Shown: positions 42,643-52,396 of the stretch, piece after piece
How positions within the stretch are numbered: the first letter of the stretch is position 1
How the letters are laid out: the number at the start of each line of letters is the position of its first letter
Assembly: GCF_013407185.1 (NCBI RefSeq)
Contig: NZ_CP026995.1
Location: 1,137,913-1,201,912, forward strand
Length of the DNA stretch: 64,000 nt
Direction of reading: 5' to 3'
DNA from: Nitrosopumilus ureiphilus
Lineage (GTDB): Archaea > Thermoproteota > Nitrososphaeria > Nitrososphaerales > Nitrosopumilaceae
Position numbers and translations under genes: made by a program
The notes under the pieces: model-generated
Told to the model about the DNA's origin: nothing
What the model saw: the letters and a program-made list of their open reading frames with translations, nothing else
Databases searched by the model: none

Positions 42643-43679
42643 TTTCAGACATTATTGCAAAACTACAACAAAAGACAGATCTGAATTATGATGAGATGAA
42701 TTCAGTCATGACTGATATTCTTTCAGGAAAAACAGATGATGAACAAAATGCAGAATTTCTATCAAAGCTTGCAGAAAAAGGCGAAACAGATGATGAGCTA
42801 TTAGGGATGCTTGATAAAATGCAAGAGTTTTCACTCAAAGTTGATACAAAAAACAAAGGAACCATAATTGACATGTGTGGTACTGGAGGAGACAAGCTTC
42901 AGACATTTAACGTATCAACTACGGCATCATTTGTAGTGGCAGCAGCCGGCGGAATTGTTGCAAAGCATGGAAATCGCTCAAGTTCAGGAATTTCAGGAAG
43001 TGCAGATATTTTTGAGTATTTTGGGTATGATTTGAGCCTAGAGCCTGCACAAATTTCAGAAATTTTGCTAAAACATAACATCTGCTTTATGTTTGCACAA
43101 AAATTCCATCCTGCAATGAAGCATGTATCAAATGCAAGAAAACAGTTAGGAAAAAGGACTGCATTTAATCTTCTAGGACCATTATCAAATCCTGCAGGGG
43201 TAAAAAATCAACTTGTGGGAGTTTTTTCCATAAAATATCTAGACAGACTACCTGCAATTTTAAAAAGAAAGGGAGCAGAAAATATCATGACAGTGCGTTC
43301 AGATGACGGAATGGATGAATTCTCTACTAGTGCAGTAAATCGTGTATGTATTTTAAGAAAGGATAAAGTGTTGATGAATGCAATTGATCCAGAAGTGGTA
43401 GGATTACATAAATCAAAACTAAAAGACATACAAATTCAAACAAAAGATGACGCGATAAAATCATTTGTAGGAGTTCTAAATAACACTGCAAATCAAGCAA
43501 TGATTGAAACTACCGCACTTAACGCAGCCGGAGGATTAATTGTTGCAAACATTGCAAATAACTTTGAGGAAGGAGTAGAGATGGCACTAAAGACAATTAA
43601 AGATGGAAAGGCATTTTCATTATTAGAGAAATTTGTTGCAGATACTGGAGACATTTCAAAATTAAAAGAGATGGTATAA
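42639..43679 (+). CDS. trpD: anthranilate phosphoribosyltransferase
   Basis: 346 residues. The PRPP/Mg motif DMCGTGGD (about residue 79), KHGNRSSSGISGSAD and LGPLSNPAGVKNQLVGVFS are all conserved. It transfers phosphoribose to anthranilate. The N-terminal helical domain (about 1-70) is typical. Start overlaps the previous gene by 4 nt; stop overlaps trpC by one base. Confidence 0.95.
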   Translation: MISDIIAKLQQKTDLNYDEMNSVMTDILSGKTDDEQNAEFLSKLAEKGETDDELLGMLDKMQEFSLKVDTKNKGTIIDMCGTGGDKLQTFNVSTTASFVVAAAGGIVAKHGNRSSSGISGSADIFEYFGYDLSLEPAQISEILLKHNICFMFAQKFHPAMKHVSNARKQLGKRTAFNLLGPLSNPAGVKNQLVGVFSIKYLDRLPAILKRKGAENIMTVRSDDGMDEFSTSAVNRVCILRKDKVLMNAIDPEVVGLHKSKLKDIQIQTKDDAIKSFVGVLNNTANQAMIETTALNAAGGLIVANIANNFEEGVEMALKTIKDGKAFSLLEKFVADTGDISKLKEMV

Positions 43680-44455
43680 TGGCAGAAAATATCCTAAGAA
43701 AACTAGTAAACAATTCTCAAATGGCAATAGATGATGGGGTGTACGAGGTTGATGCAGATTTACAAAAATCAAGCAAAGACTTTGTACAAATAATAAAGAC
43801 AAATCCTCATGTAACATTGCTAACTGAAATTAAATTTGCATCACCTTCGCTTGGAAAAATCAGAACGACATCAGATCCTGTAAGCATTGCAAACCAGATG
43901 ATTGCTGGAGGTGCTAAAGCGCTATCAATTCTAACTCAACCACATCTGTTTAACGGCTCGCCAGAATTTTTCATGAAGGTAAGACAGGCAGTTGATGCAC
44001 CATTATTAATGAAAGATATCATGATTGATAAAATTCAGATTGATGCGGCAAAAAAGATAGGTGCAGACTATATGTTAGTAATTCAATCATTATTTGACCA
44101 AAAATTCCTCACAGGTATTGATGAATTCATCAGTTATGGCCATAAACAAGGACTTGAAATTCTCCTTGAAGTTCACACAAAAAAAGAATTTGAAAATGCC
44201 CTAAAGACAGAAGCTGACATTATTGGAATTAACAATAGAAATCTAGACACATTAAAAATCGATCTAAAAACCACAGAGAGAGTACTTAAAGGATATGAGA
44301 AATCAAGAGTAATTCTATCTGAGAGTGGAATTGAAACTTCAGATGACATCAATTATCTAAAAAAGTGTGGTGCTGATGCATTTCTGATTGGTTCAAGCAT
44401 AATGAAAAGCGACAACATTCAAGAACAGGTAAAAAATTTGGTGAATGCATATTGA
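43679..44455 (+). CDS. trpC: indole-3-glycerol phosphate synthase
   Basis: 258-residue TIM barrel. [15 protein letters not shown] (catalytic Lys region), [28 protein letters not shown] and [12 protein letters not shown] are family blocks. It closes the indole ring from CdRP. Not fused to TrpF or TrpD. ATG 43679. Confidence 0.95.
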   Translation: MAENILRKLVNNSQMAIDDGVYEVDADLQKSSKDFVQIIKTNPHVTLLTEIKFASPSLGKIRTTSDPVSIANQMIAGGAKALSILTQPHLFNGSPEFFMKVRQAVDAPLLMKDIMIDKIQIDAAKKIGADYMLVIQSLFDQKFLTGIDEFISYGHKQGLEILLEVHTKKEFENALKTEADIIGINNRNLDTLKIDLKTTERVLKGYEKSRVILSESGIETSDDINYLKKCGADAFLIGSSIMKSDNIQEQVKNLVNAY

Positions 44456-45642
44456 AATACCCTAAGAATGGCAGATTTGGAGAGTTTGGTGGAAAATACA
44501 TTCCAGAAACACTCGTTCCTGCAATTGAGGAGTTAGAAGAGAACTATCTTAAATTCAAAAATGACAAAAATTTCAAAAAGGAATTAGACTATTATCTCAA
44601 AGTGTATGCAGGGCGTCCCACTCCATTATACTATGCAAAGAATCTATCAGAAAAACTTGGAGGATCTAAAATCTATCTAAAGCGAGAAGACCTGCTACAT
44701 GGAGGAGCTCATAAAATCAACAATACATTAGGTCAAGCATTGCTGGCAAAAAAAATGAACAAAAAAAGAATCATTGCAGAAACTGGTGCAGGACAACATG
44801 GTGTTGCAACAGCAATGGCATGTGCAGTTTTGGGAATGAAAGCAGAAGTATACATGGGATACAAAGATACGATTAGACAAAAGCTTAACGTGTTTAGAAT
44901 GAATTTACTAGGGGCAAAGGTTCATCCAGTGAAATCAGGATCAAAGACACTCAAAGATGCAATTAATGAAGCAATTCGTGATTGGATTACAAATGTAGAG
45001 ACAACATACTATCTTCTTGGCTCAGCTGTTGGCCCACATCCTTATCCAGTAATGGTAAGAGATTTTCAAAGTGTAATTGGTAAGGAAATCAAAATGCAAA
45101 TGAAAAAAATCAACAATAAAGCACCTGATAGTGTAATTGCATGTGTTGGAGGTGGCTCCAATGCAATAGGAACATTTTATCCACTTGTAGACACTAATGC
45201 TGAAATTATAGGAGTCGAGGCTGCAGGTCAAGGATTAAAATCGAAATTGCATTCAGCAACACTCTCTGCAGGATCCAAAGGAGTATTACATGGAATGATG
45301 ACATATCTACTTCAAGATGAGGAAGGACAAATTACTGAAACCCATAGTATTTCAGCAGGACTTGATTATCCCGGTGTCGGTCCTGAGCACTCATATTATA
45401 AAGATACAAAGAGGATAAAATATCATTCAGCAACAGATGTTGAAGTAATTGATGCGTTTCTAATGCTTACAAGAACAGAAGGAATTATCCCAGCTCTTGA
45501 ATCAGCTCATGCAATTGCTGAAGCAATCAAAGTAGCAAGGAAAGGAAAGAATTCAGAATCAATCGTAGTGACACTTTCTGGAAGAGGGGACAAAGACGTA
45601 GAAGAAGTACAAAATTATTTGAATAAAAATGTCGAAGATTAA
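44452..45642 (+). CDS. trpB: tryptophan synthase beta chain
   Basis: 396 residues, PLP enzyme of the TrpB1 type. It begins [15 protein letters not shown], has the PLP lysine in [15 protein letters not shown], the [10 protein letters not shown] loop and the phosphate-binding [11 protein letters not shown] start overlaps the trpC stop by 4 nt. Its 3' end overlaps trpA by 14 nt. The presence of the alpha-binding features fits a normal alpha2-beta2 complex. Confidence 0.95.
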   Translation: MKYPKNGRFGEFGGKYIPETLVPAIEELEENYLKFKNDKNFKKELDYYLKVYAGRPTPLYYAKNLSEKLGGSKIYLKREDLLHGGAHKINNTLGQALLAKKMNKKRIIAETGAGQHGVATAMACAVLGMKAEVYMGYKDTIRQKLNVFRMNLLGAKVHPVKSGSKTLKDAINEAIRDWITNVETTYYLLGSAVGPHPYPVMVRDFQSVIGKEIKMQMKKINNKAPDSVIACVGGGSNAIGTFYPLVDTNAEIIGVEAAGQGLKSKLHSATLSAGSKGVLHGMMTYLLQDEEGQITETHSISAGLDYPGVGPEHSYYKDTKRIKYHSATDVEVIDAFLMLTRTEGIIPALESAHAIAEAIKVARKGKNSESIVVTLSGRGDKDVEEVQNYLNKNVED

Positions 45643-46435
45643 AGAAAAATTTGCAGAATTAGAGAGGAAAAATCAAAAAGCCCTGATATCATATATCATG
45701 GCAGGATTTCCAAATGAAAAGGCCACAATTTCAACTGTAAGGGGGCTTGTTAAAGGAGGAACAGACATTATAGAATTAGGATTTCCATTTTCAGATCCTC
45801 TAGCTGACGGTCAGATAATTCAGAATGCAAGTACTGTATCACTAGAGAAAGGAACAAAGATTAACAAATTTTTCACCCTAGTTAAAAAAATCAGAAAAGA
45901 GACAGACATTCCATTGGTACTAATGACATATACGAATATTTTGTATCACAAAGGATATTCAAAATTTATCAAGGATGCAAAAAAAGCAGGAATAGACGGA
46001 TTCATACTTCCAGACATGTCTATTGAAGAATCAAAAGAGTATATTGATGCAGCAAAAAACAATGCAGATACAATATTTTTAATTTCCCCAAATACTACAA
46101 AGAAAAGAATAGAAAAGATTTCAAAAATTTCAACAGGATTTTTGTATCTTGTTGCAGTTTTTGGTACTACTGGAATCAAAACAGGAATTAAAAATTATAC
46201 ACTAAAAGCAATCAAAGATGTCAAAAAACAAACAAAGGGAAAAATTCCCATAGGAGTTGGATTTGGCGTTTCAACCCCAGATGACGTAAAAAAATACATC
46301 AGTGCAGGAGCAGACGCAGTGATTGTTGGAAGCGCATATCTGAAATTGATTGAAAAAACGCCTCAAAACAAATTAGAAACAAAGATTGCATCATTTACAA
46401 AAAGGCTCAAAAAACATACAATTCTCAAACAATAA
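45629..46435 (+). CDS. trpA: tryptophan synthase alpha chain
   Basis: 268-residue TIM barrel. The catalytic Glu lies in [14 protein letters not shown], followed by [27 protein letters not shown] and [12 protein letters not shown]; the second catalytic Asp is in the ILPDM/DGFI region of the loop. It cleaves indole-3-glycerol phosphate and passes indole to TrpB. Last gene of the cluster. Confidence 0.95.
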   Translation: MSKIKEKFAELERKNQKALISYIMAGFPNEKATISTVRGLVKGGTDIIELGFPFSDPLADGQIIQNASTVSLEKGTKINKFFTLVKKIRKETDIPLVLMTYTNILYHKGYSKFIKDAKKAGIDGFILPDMSIEESKEYIDAAKNNADTIFLISPNTTKKRIEKISKISTGFLYLVAVFGTTGIKTGIKNYTLKAIKDVKKQTKGKIPIGVGFGVSTPDDVKKYISAGADAVIVGSAYLKLIEKTPQNKLETKIASFTKRLKKHTILKQ

Positions 46436-46452
46436 CGGAACCGTCATAGATA

Positions 46453-46510
46453 TGGTGGCCAAGTACTCAAACTGTACGGAGGGGGAACTCGATTTCAGTT
46501 ATGACCACCA
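46453..46510 (+). ncRNA. cloverleaf-like structured RNA candidate after trpA
   Basis: A GC-rich 58-nt island folds as a three-way junction. The closing stem TGGTGG (46453-46458) pairs with CCACCA (46505-46510), extended by CA/TG after one mismatch. One hairpin is GTAC-7 nt-GTAC (46463-46477), the other AACT-7 nt-AGTT (46486-46500). It is not a canonical tRNA, since D- and T-loop consensus bases are absent. It may be a small RNA or a structured end of the trp transcript. Strand is uncertain. Confidence 0.4.
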
Positions 46511-46616
46511 AACTAGATAGTCATCAATAATGTATATATCAAGAAAAATAAAAAATGCTCGTCTATAATTTCTAAAACTTGTTTAAAAAATTAATAATTT
46601 TTGTATGAATGTATAA

Positions 46617-47465
46617 TTATCTAAGAAAAGAAAATTTCGAGCGAGCAACAAAGAGAGTTGAGAAAATCCCAATACTCAAAACAGTCATGGTCAAAAATCC
46701 AAATTCTGGAATTACGTATGATCCCATGACTTTGATTTCCTTTGAATGAGGTTTGATTGGAATAATTAATTTCGAACCAGTTGCAGTCTCTTCGATTTCA
46801 ATATTTACCATTTCGCCGTCTACCCAAACAGTGTTAGGATTTTCAATTAATTTAGGAGGTAAAATCATCGTAATTTGTTCATTTTCAGTATCTTCAGGAA
46901 TTGTAAAGGTCAAAGAACGTCCATTAGGATCAACATGAACTGTGTCTGCAAGATGAGTATCTAAGATGTATTTTACCTCAAAGCCCAGACCATCATCGCT
47001 GTATCCAGACGCAACACGGAAAATTGATTGAACACTTCCAGGATTTTTTATTACATGGACCACACCGTTCATCCAAAGATGAAGATTACAGTAATAATAA
47101 AAATCGCCTAGTTCGTTAAATTGCCTAGTGTAAGAATCACCTGCTGTGAAAAGGCCACTATCAAATAGACCGTTTTCTTCACCTGACTGGGAAACAGAGG
47201 TTATTGTATGAAATGCGGTATCAGCGTTTTTCCAGGTTACAGAATCACCAGGATAGATGGTGATTATACCCGTAGTTACTCCAGTTGTTTTTTCAGACCA
47301 AAAGAATGGGGCTCCGGGATCAGATGCGCCTGAAGGAATCTTGATTTCATAGTTAGTTTCTGCAAAAGCTAGAGTGTCAGAACTGAGAACAAATGCAACT
47401 ATAATTGGTAAAGCAAAAACAGCAAGTCTCACAACGGGGATACTATAATCTATTATTTCAATCAT
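46617..47465 (-). CDS. cupredoxin-domain surface protein with PEFG-CTERM anchor
   Basis: 282 residues from ATG 47465 (47489 is an alternative). Signal peptide (about 8-32), then a plastocyanin-like domain with copper ligands His (TAFHTITS) and the C-x-x-H...M set CNLHLWM. A beta-rich second domain (about 140-240) follows. The C-terminus carries a PEFG motif, a hydrophobic helix and basic residues (RSKFSFLR), the archaeosortase-type sorting signal known in Nitrososphaerota. It is a probable cell-surface electron carrier or copper protein, in keeping with the copper-rich respiration of ammonia-oxidising archaea. Confidence 0.85.
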   Translation of the reverse strand: MIEIIDYSIPVVRLAVFALPIIVAFVLSSDTLAFAETNYEIKIPSGASDPGAPFFWSEKTTGVTTGIITIYPGDSVTWKNADTAFHTITSVSQSGEENGLFDSGLFTAGDSYTRQFNELGDFYYYCNLHLWMNGVVHVIKNPGSVQSIFRVASGYSDDGLGFEVKYILDTHLADTVHVDPNGRSLTFTIPEDTENEQITMILPPKLIENPNTVWVDGEMVNIEIEETATGSKLIIPIKPHSKEIKVMGSYVIPEFGFLTMTVLSIGIFSTLFVARSKFSFLR

Positions 47466-47513
47466 TATGATGATCGTCAAAACATACAAAAACTAGATGT
47501 TCGTTTCATTAAT

Positions 47514-49115
47514 GTGCAGACAAAGTTTATTTTTGTTACAGGTGGTGTGATGTCAGGCCTTGGAAAAGGCGTAACTACCTCATCGATTGCAAAATTATTA
47601 CAACTAGCAGACCAAAAAGTATCATGCATCAAGATAGATCCGTATCTAAATTATGATGCAGGTACAATGAATCCAGTAGCCCACGGAGAAGTCTTTGTCA
47701 CAGAAGACGGAGGAGAGTGCGACATGGATATTGGCAATTATGAAAGATTTCTAAATCAAAACATTCCAAAAAGTCACAATATTACAACTGCTCAGGTGTA
47801 CTCTTCAGTAATTGAGGCAGAAAGGAAAGGAGAGTACCTAGGAGCATGTGTACAGATAATTCCACATGTGACTGATGAGATAAAAAATAGAATTAGAAAG
47901 ATAGCCGAAGATGAAAAACTAGACTTTTTGATTGTAGAGTGTGGTGGAACAGTGGGAGATATTGAATCATTGCCATTTTTAGAGGCACTCAGACAGTTAA
48001 GAGTTGAAGAAGGCCCTCAGGGCGTAATCTTTGTTCATGTAACATTGGCACCATCACTGGATGTAGTCGGAGAGCAAAAAACAAAGCCTACTCAGCACAG
48101 CGTACAAGAACTTAGAAGAATTGGTATTCAGCCAGACTTTTTAGCAGTTAGGTGCACATTACCCCTAGAAGAAAAAACGAAAAAGAAAATTGCAATGTTT
48201 ACCAATGTCACACCAAATGATGTCTTATCATGTCATGATGCAAATTCAATCTTTGAAGTCCCACAGATGCTTTATGATCAAGGAATAATGGATTCGATAT
48301 TTACAAAATTTGGTAAGGTTGGAATGGTTAATGCGTCAGCCAATTGGGACAAGTGGAATGAAATTGCACAAAACATGGTAAATCATGAAGACCAAAAGGT
48401 GAAGATTGCCATGGTTGGAAAATATGTGACACTTGCAGATAGTTACGTGAGCGTAAATCATGCATTAAAACATGCAGGTGCAAAAATAGGAAAATCAATA
48501 GACATAGACTGGATAGACTCTGAATCAATTTCAGATTACAATATACTATCAAAGTATGATGGAATTTTAGTTCCTGGAGGGTTTGGCACCAGAGGATCTG
48601 AGGGAATAATTAATACTGCAAACTTTGCACGTGAAAAAAATATACCATATCTTGGGATATGTTTTGGATTTCAGTTGGCAGCAATTGCGTTTGGGCGAAA
48701 CGTATTGAATTTAGAAGATGTAAATTCTACTGAAATTAAAGCAGATGCAAAAAATCCAATTGTAGATTTACTTCCAGAACAAAAAGATATTTCAGATATG
48801 GGTGGCTCTCTTAGGTTAGGAGCAAATGAAGTAAAAATTAAAGAAAATACAAATGCGTATAAAATTTACAACACAAATTCTATAAATAAACGACATAGAC
48901 ATAGATATGAAATTAACAAAAAATACATTCCAGAATTTGAAAAAAATGGAATGGTATTTTCAGCTGATAGTGATGGAGGAAAAAGAATGGAAATGCTAGA
49001 AATTCCATCTCATAAATTCTATCTAGGAGTTCAATTCCATCCAGAGTTCAACAGCAGACCTGGATATCCAGAAGAAGCTTTTGCAGCATTTGTAAAAGCA
49101 GCGTCTAAAAAATAG
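47514..49115 (+). CDS. pyrG: CTP synthase
   Basis: 533 residues with the synthetase domain (FVTGGVMSGLGKGVTTSS, KIDPYLNYDAGTMNP, ECGGTVGDIES) and a C-terminal glutamine amidotransferase domain (GGFGTRG, nucleophile Cys in GICFGFQ, His/Glu in FHPEF). It converts UTP to CTP. GTG start at 47514, right where the conserved N-terminus begins. The upstream region is shared with the divergent cupredoxin gene. Confidence 0.95.
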   Translation: MQTKFIFVTGGVMSGLGKGVTTSSIAKLLQLADQKVSCIKIDPYLNYDAGTMNPVAHGEVFVTEDGGECDMDIGNYERFLNQNIPKSHNITTAQVYSSVIEAERKGEYLGACVQIIPHVTDEIKNRIRKIAEDEKLDFLIVECGGTVGDIESLPFLEALRQLRVEEGPQGVIFVHVTLAPSLDVVGEQKTKPTQHSVQELRRIGIQPDFLAVRCTLPLEEKTKKKIAMFTNVTPNDVLSCHDANSIFEVPQMLYDQGIMDSIFTKFGKVGMVNASANWDKWNEIAQNMVNHEDQKVKIAMVGKYVTLADSYVSVNHALKHAGAKIGKSIDIDWIDSESISDYNILSKYDGILVPGGFGTRGSEGIINTANFAREKNIPYLGICFGFQLAAIAFGRNVLNLEDVNSTEIKADAKNPIVDLLPEQKDISDMGGSLRLGANEVKIKENTNAYKIYNTNSINKRHRHRYEINKKYIPEFEKNGMVFSADSDGGKRMEMLEIPSHKFYLGVQFHPEFNSRPGYPEEAFAAFVKAASKK

Positions 49116-49152
49116 AATATTTAGGACAGGACAGAATTCCAAGATTGTGAAT

Positions 49153-49224
49153 TTGGATCTTTACCAAGTAGAGAGTGAAATCATGAAAAAGTGCAAGGAA
49201 TGCGGCAATGATTACGAGGTGTGA
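49153..49224 (+). CDS. possible truncated zinc-ribbon peptide (23 aa)
   Basis: TTG frame ending MKKCKECGNDYEV and a TGA; the frame stays open past the stop with another Cys. It looks like the N-terminal knuckle of a CxxC...CxxC protein that has lost its second half. Weak. Confidence 0.25.
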   Translation: MDLYQVESEIMKKCKECGNDYEV

Positions 49225-49338
49225 ATTAAAGATTTTTGTTTTGATAACTTTTAAAAAAATATTTAAAAAAGAACCAACGAAGCAACAGAAAACGACGCAT
49301 CACATACAAAAAAATCTCCAGAGATGAATCTTAGTTAA

Positions 49339-50352
49339 TCATTCAATTTTTGATATTTCATAAATTTTCTGTCTTGCATCCCTGATTGAAACTTTCTTTT
49401 TGACATATCCTTTTTTCAAGAGGTGGCTTAATGCCAATCTAACAGTTCTATCTGGGAGCAAGGTCTTGTTTGCTAGATCCTTTTGTGTTAAGGCACCTTC
49501 ATATTCTAATGTCTTTAAAAGTAATTTTGAGCTTGGTGGCATGCTCAGTAATTCTTCAGCCAAATGAACTTTTTTTGCCAGTGCAGAAATTGCAGTAGAA
49601 TCTTTTTTGAGACGAATGATTTTAGCTGGGGGAAAGAATTGAGTACACTCTACAGTTTTGTCTACTTTGAACCTATCTAGACCATCAAGAATAGCTTCGC
49701 AATGTAATCTTGCAGAGACATCGTCTATTTCAATCAGACTTTCATTAGACACAATAATTGGTCTTCGTGTTACATCAAGTGAATTTACAGAAATTATTTC
49801 AAATACTGCAGAATCTTGGAATAAAACAGGTCCTCCAGCAGACATTGAATATGCAGAAGAGCCAATTGGGGTAGAAACAATGATTCCATCACTATTGTCG
49901 TGCCATACTTCCTCACCGTTTACTCTCAATGAATGCTCCATCAGCATAGCACTCTTTGATGAAAACACAGCTACGTCATTTAAAACAGGATAGACATTTT
50001 TGCCATCAATTTTTACACCAAGCCGAGGAACTTCTTCAACAGTATAATTTTGTTTTTTTAAAATGCCAACAAACGAGGAGAATTCTCTAAGTTCAATCTG
50101 TGCTAAAAATCCGCTTGCTTCACCTTCACTAATACCTAAGACAGGAGAAGTCGAATCAAAAGTTCTATGAAAATAATTTCTGACCCCCTTATCTCCACCC
50201 AATACAATAACACAATCAGCTGGTTTGCCTTTTGATTTTGTTATTGAAAATGATTTGATGCCATTTTCATCCAAAATTTTTTTGATTGTCTTTGCTGCAT
50301 TTTCTGCAGTTCCAGAACCATAGATACCTATTTGCACAGAAGAAACAATCAA
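49339..50352 (-). CDS. NAD kinase-like domain fused to a C-terminal winged helix
   Basis: 337 residues. Residues 1-250 are NAD/diacylglycerol-kinase-like: VIVLGGDKG (GGD kept, GGDGT altered to GGDKG), LGISEGEASGFL, PVLNDVAVF and TPIGSSAYSMSAGGP. Residues about 265-337 form a winged helix (EYEGALTQKDLANKTLLPDRTVRLALSHLLKKG) ending in a basic wing. NAD kinases make NADP; the added DNA-binding module suggests a regulator that senses NAD(P), or a moonlighting enzyme. ATG start 50352. Confidence 0.85.
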   Translation of the reverse strand: MIVSSVQIGIYGSGTAENAAKTIKKILDENGIKSFSITKSKGKPADCVIVLGGDKGVRNYFHRTFDSTSPVLGISEGEASGFLAQIELREFSSFVGILKKQNYTVEEVPRLGVKIDGKNVYPVLNDVAVFSSKSAMLMEHSLRVNGEEVWHDNSDGIIVSTPIGSSAYSMSAGGPVLFQDSAVFEIISVNSLDVTRRPIIVSNESLIEIDDVSARLHCEAILDGLDRFKVDKTVECTQFFPPAKIIRLKKDSTAISALAKKVHLAEELLSMPPSSKLLLKTLEYEGALTQKDLANKTLLPDRTVRLALSHLLKKGYVKKKVSIRDARQKIYEISKIE

Positions 50353-50434
50353 TTCAGTAGAATAAAAGAATATTCAACAGATTATGCGTGGAATTTCACA
50401 TTTTTGGAATTAATTAAAACAGAAATCAATGAGT

Positions 50435-50635
50435 TTATCGTCCACCTCTGGTGCAACCGCATTTAACATAAACTACCCGGTATTCCCCATCAGATTTTAC
50501 ATTATGAGACATGGGTTTTCGACAATGCTGACACTCTACAAATCCATGATATTCCTCAACCTTAATCATCTTGTATTGCCAGGATTTTGTTTGTTCATCC
50601 CAATATACTGAATTAATTTCTGATGGGCCCTCCAT
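50435..50635 (-). CDS. small zinc-binding protein (66 aa)
   Basis: 66 residues, ATG start. CQHCRKPMSH and YVKCGCTRGGR give a CxxC...CxC metal site; the N-terminus (PSEINSVYWDEQTKSWQYK) is beta-like. No named family. Confidence 0.6.
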   Translation of the reverse strand: MEGPSEINSVYWDEQTKSWQYKMIKVEEYHGFVECQHCRKPMSHNVKSDGEYRVVYVKCGCTRGGR

Positions 50636-50762
50636 GCTTTGAATTTAATGATTTTTCAATATTTGTCTTTGTTGGTTTTCAATTATTTGTAGAACCACAT
50701 TCAAGTAACAAGATATTTTTCTAATCAATAGGCTTAAGTTTAAAAATTTACAGAGCAAATTT

Positions 50763-50972
50763 GTGGATATTTCTTCAAAAAAATTACCAATAATTTTGAT
50801 TGTGATACTTTTAGGTATTCTTGTATTACAATTTGCCAGTAATGATTCAGATAGAAAATTCATAGATGCTGAAACATGTGAAATTTGGGTTGACGATACT
50901 TTTACTAAAAAACCAAGATACCTAAATGAGTTTGATCCTAAATGCTTAGATTTTAAGAATTTGAATCCATGA
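50763..50972 (+). CDS. single-TM small protein, probably exported domain (69 aa)
   Basis: 69 residues from GTG 50763. Lys-rich N-terminus, TM helix (8-26), then a short acidic outer part with two Cys (ETCEIW, PKCLDF) that could form a disulfide. Bitopic membrane protein of unknown role. Confidence 0.6.
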   Translation: MDISSKKLPIILIVILLGILVLQFASNDSDRKFIDAETCEIWVDDTFTKKPRYLNEFDPKCLDFKNLNP

Positions 50973-51026
50973 AAATTTTGAAATAAATTCAAGTCCAATA
51001 CATGGAATTTTTTGGAGAGATAAGAA

Positions 51027-51896
51027 TTACAAATCTCGGAATTTAATTAAATTGTAAAAATATGATGCGTTATTTTGAACTATGCCTTTTGAGGGTATTT
51101 TCTGCAAACCAACATTTTTTGAATCAAGGGCAGCCTGAGCAGCACCTCCAGCAAAGGATAGAGCCCACAAAAAATCTTTTTCCTTTAGCATAGTACATGC
51201 AAATGTAGCACAAAAAATATCACCTATCCCAGTTGTATCGTGAAGATTTTTGTTTGGAAGAGTGATAGAGTAAATTTTATCTTTTACCAAAAGAGAGACA
51301 TCAGTTTTATTAGTTAACAGTACATGTTCAACTCCTTTTTTTTGTAATGCCAACATCATTTCATCATGAGTGCCATTAACAAGACACTTTCCCTCTTCAG
51401 GATTAATCTTGATTGCATTAACATCAGACAAATCAAGATCAGTCTCTTTTAAAAAAATATTATTTTGGGCATCTTTTTGTCTCAAAAATCCCTGAGGATC
51501 AACGAAGAGAAAATTTGAATCATTTTTAATTTTTTTAAAAACATCATCAGGTATTTCATGGAATATTGGACTAACTAGATGTCCATCAGCATCTACTCTA
51601 GAATAAGATATAGGATCACAGTCATTTTCAACTTTAAGCGTTCTATCAGGACCATTAATAGTAATTGCAAATTTAGTAGTGTTTTTTTCTGATTCTGAAT
51701 TTACAAAATTTATTTTATTTTCTATGAGATATTGTTTTGGGAAATCAGAGCCAAATTTTGTAAACAAATCAACATCGAATTTGAATTGTCTTGCAGTTAT
51801 CCCACAATAACAAGCAGAGCCTCCAATTTGTTCATAATTTGAACCATCAATAGTAATTGTATCAATTGCACAGTGTGCAAATACGGCTAATTTCAT
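51027..51896 (-). CDS. PfkB-family carbohydrate/nucleoside kinase
   Basis: 289 residues from ATG 51896; an upstream ATG at 51971 would overlap the next gene. The start KLAVFAHCAIDTI, the substrate motif IGGSACYCG and the ATP/anion-hole motif DTTGIGDIFCATF (catalytic Asp kept, GAGD altered to GIGD) are visible. It phosphorylates a sugar, nucleoside or inositol-like alcohol; the substrate is unknown. Confidence 0.85.
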   Translation of the reverse strand: MKLAVFAHCAIDTITIDGSNYEQIGGSACYCGITARQFKFDVDLFTKFGSDFPKQYLIENKINFVNSESEKNTTKFAITINGPDRTLKVENDCDPISYSRVDADGHLVSPIFHEIPDDVFKKIKNDSNFLFVDPQGFLRQKDAQNNIFLKETDLDLSDVNAIKINPEEGKCLVNGTHDEMMLALQKKGVEHVLLTNKTDVSLLVKDKIYSITLPNKNLHDTTGIGDIFCATFACTMLKEKDFLWALSFAGGAAQAALDSKNVGLQKIPSKGIVQNNASYFYNLIKFRDL

Positions 51897-51921
51897 TTTT
51901 TTGATTTTAGAGATTAGAGAT

Positions 51922-52029
51922 TTAGTTTTTTGCATTCTTTTTATCAAAGCAATCTTTGCATAGAATCGCACCCTTTTCTACCACTAATTCAACGCCTGAC
52001 CTAAAGCAATTATGACAAAGCCCATGCAT
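51922..52029 (-). CDS. zinc-ribbon mini-protein (35 aa)
   Basis: ATG 52029 (or 52038) gives MHGLCHNCFRSGVELVVEKG then LCKDCFDKKNAKN: two CxxC knuckles spaced as in a zinc ribbon. It ends 25 nt before the PfkB gene start, so they may be cotranscribed. Confidence 0.55.
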   Translation of the reverse strand: MHGLCHNCFRSGVELVVEKGAILCKDCFDKKNAKN

Positions 52030-52188
52030 TACTATCATTTGAAATTACTCGATCTAGAATTAAAACATGGATCCATTTTGTTAAAAATTAAGCGTAATTT
52101 TGAGAATTTGTGATTGGAAAAATTACAAATAGTTTCTCAAGTGAAAATAATTCCTAATTCATTCTTTTTGAAATTTTTATCCCTGTTC

Positions 52189-52225
52189 TGGCATTAAATC
52201 TAGTATGAATTTTGTATTAATGCCA
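52189..52225. repeat. 9-bp inverted repeat upstream of rps26e
   Basis: TGGCATTAA (52189-52197) and TTAATGCCA (52217-52225) are exact reverse complements 19 nt apart. A second hairpin, TATTGCC-actcaa-GGCAATA, lies 20-odd nt further on. Together they may form a leader structure or an independent small RNA before rps26e. The rest of 52030-52396 shows no gene I can support. Confidence 0.45.
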
Positions 52226-52396
52226 ATCAAAATGATCAATCGTAGATTATTGCCACTCAAGGCAATAGGGAAAATAGGTTCAAAATGAACAGTTTTTGAA
52301 GAATTGATTTTCCAAGATCTCTAATTAACAAAGGTTCCTATAAGCAGGCATTATTTTTGTCCACAAGAATATAAGTAGGCAAAATTATTTATTTTC

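Noticed and set aside
52204-52287. 27-codon basic plus-strand frame (MNFVLMPIKM...)
   Set aside because: It coincides with the inverted repeats before rps26e and is rich in Met/Ile/Lys by base composition; no ribosome binding site.
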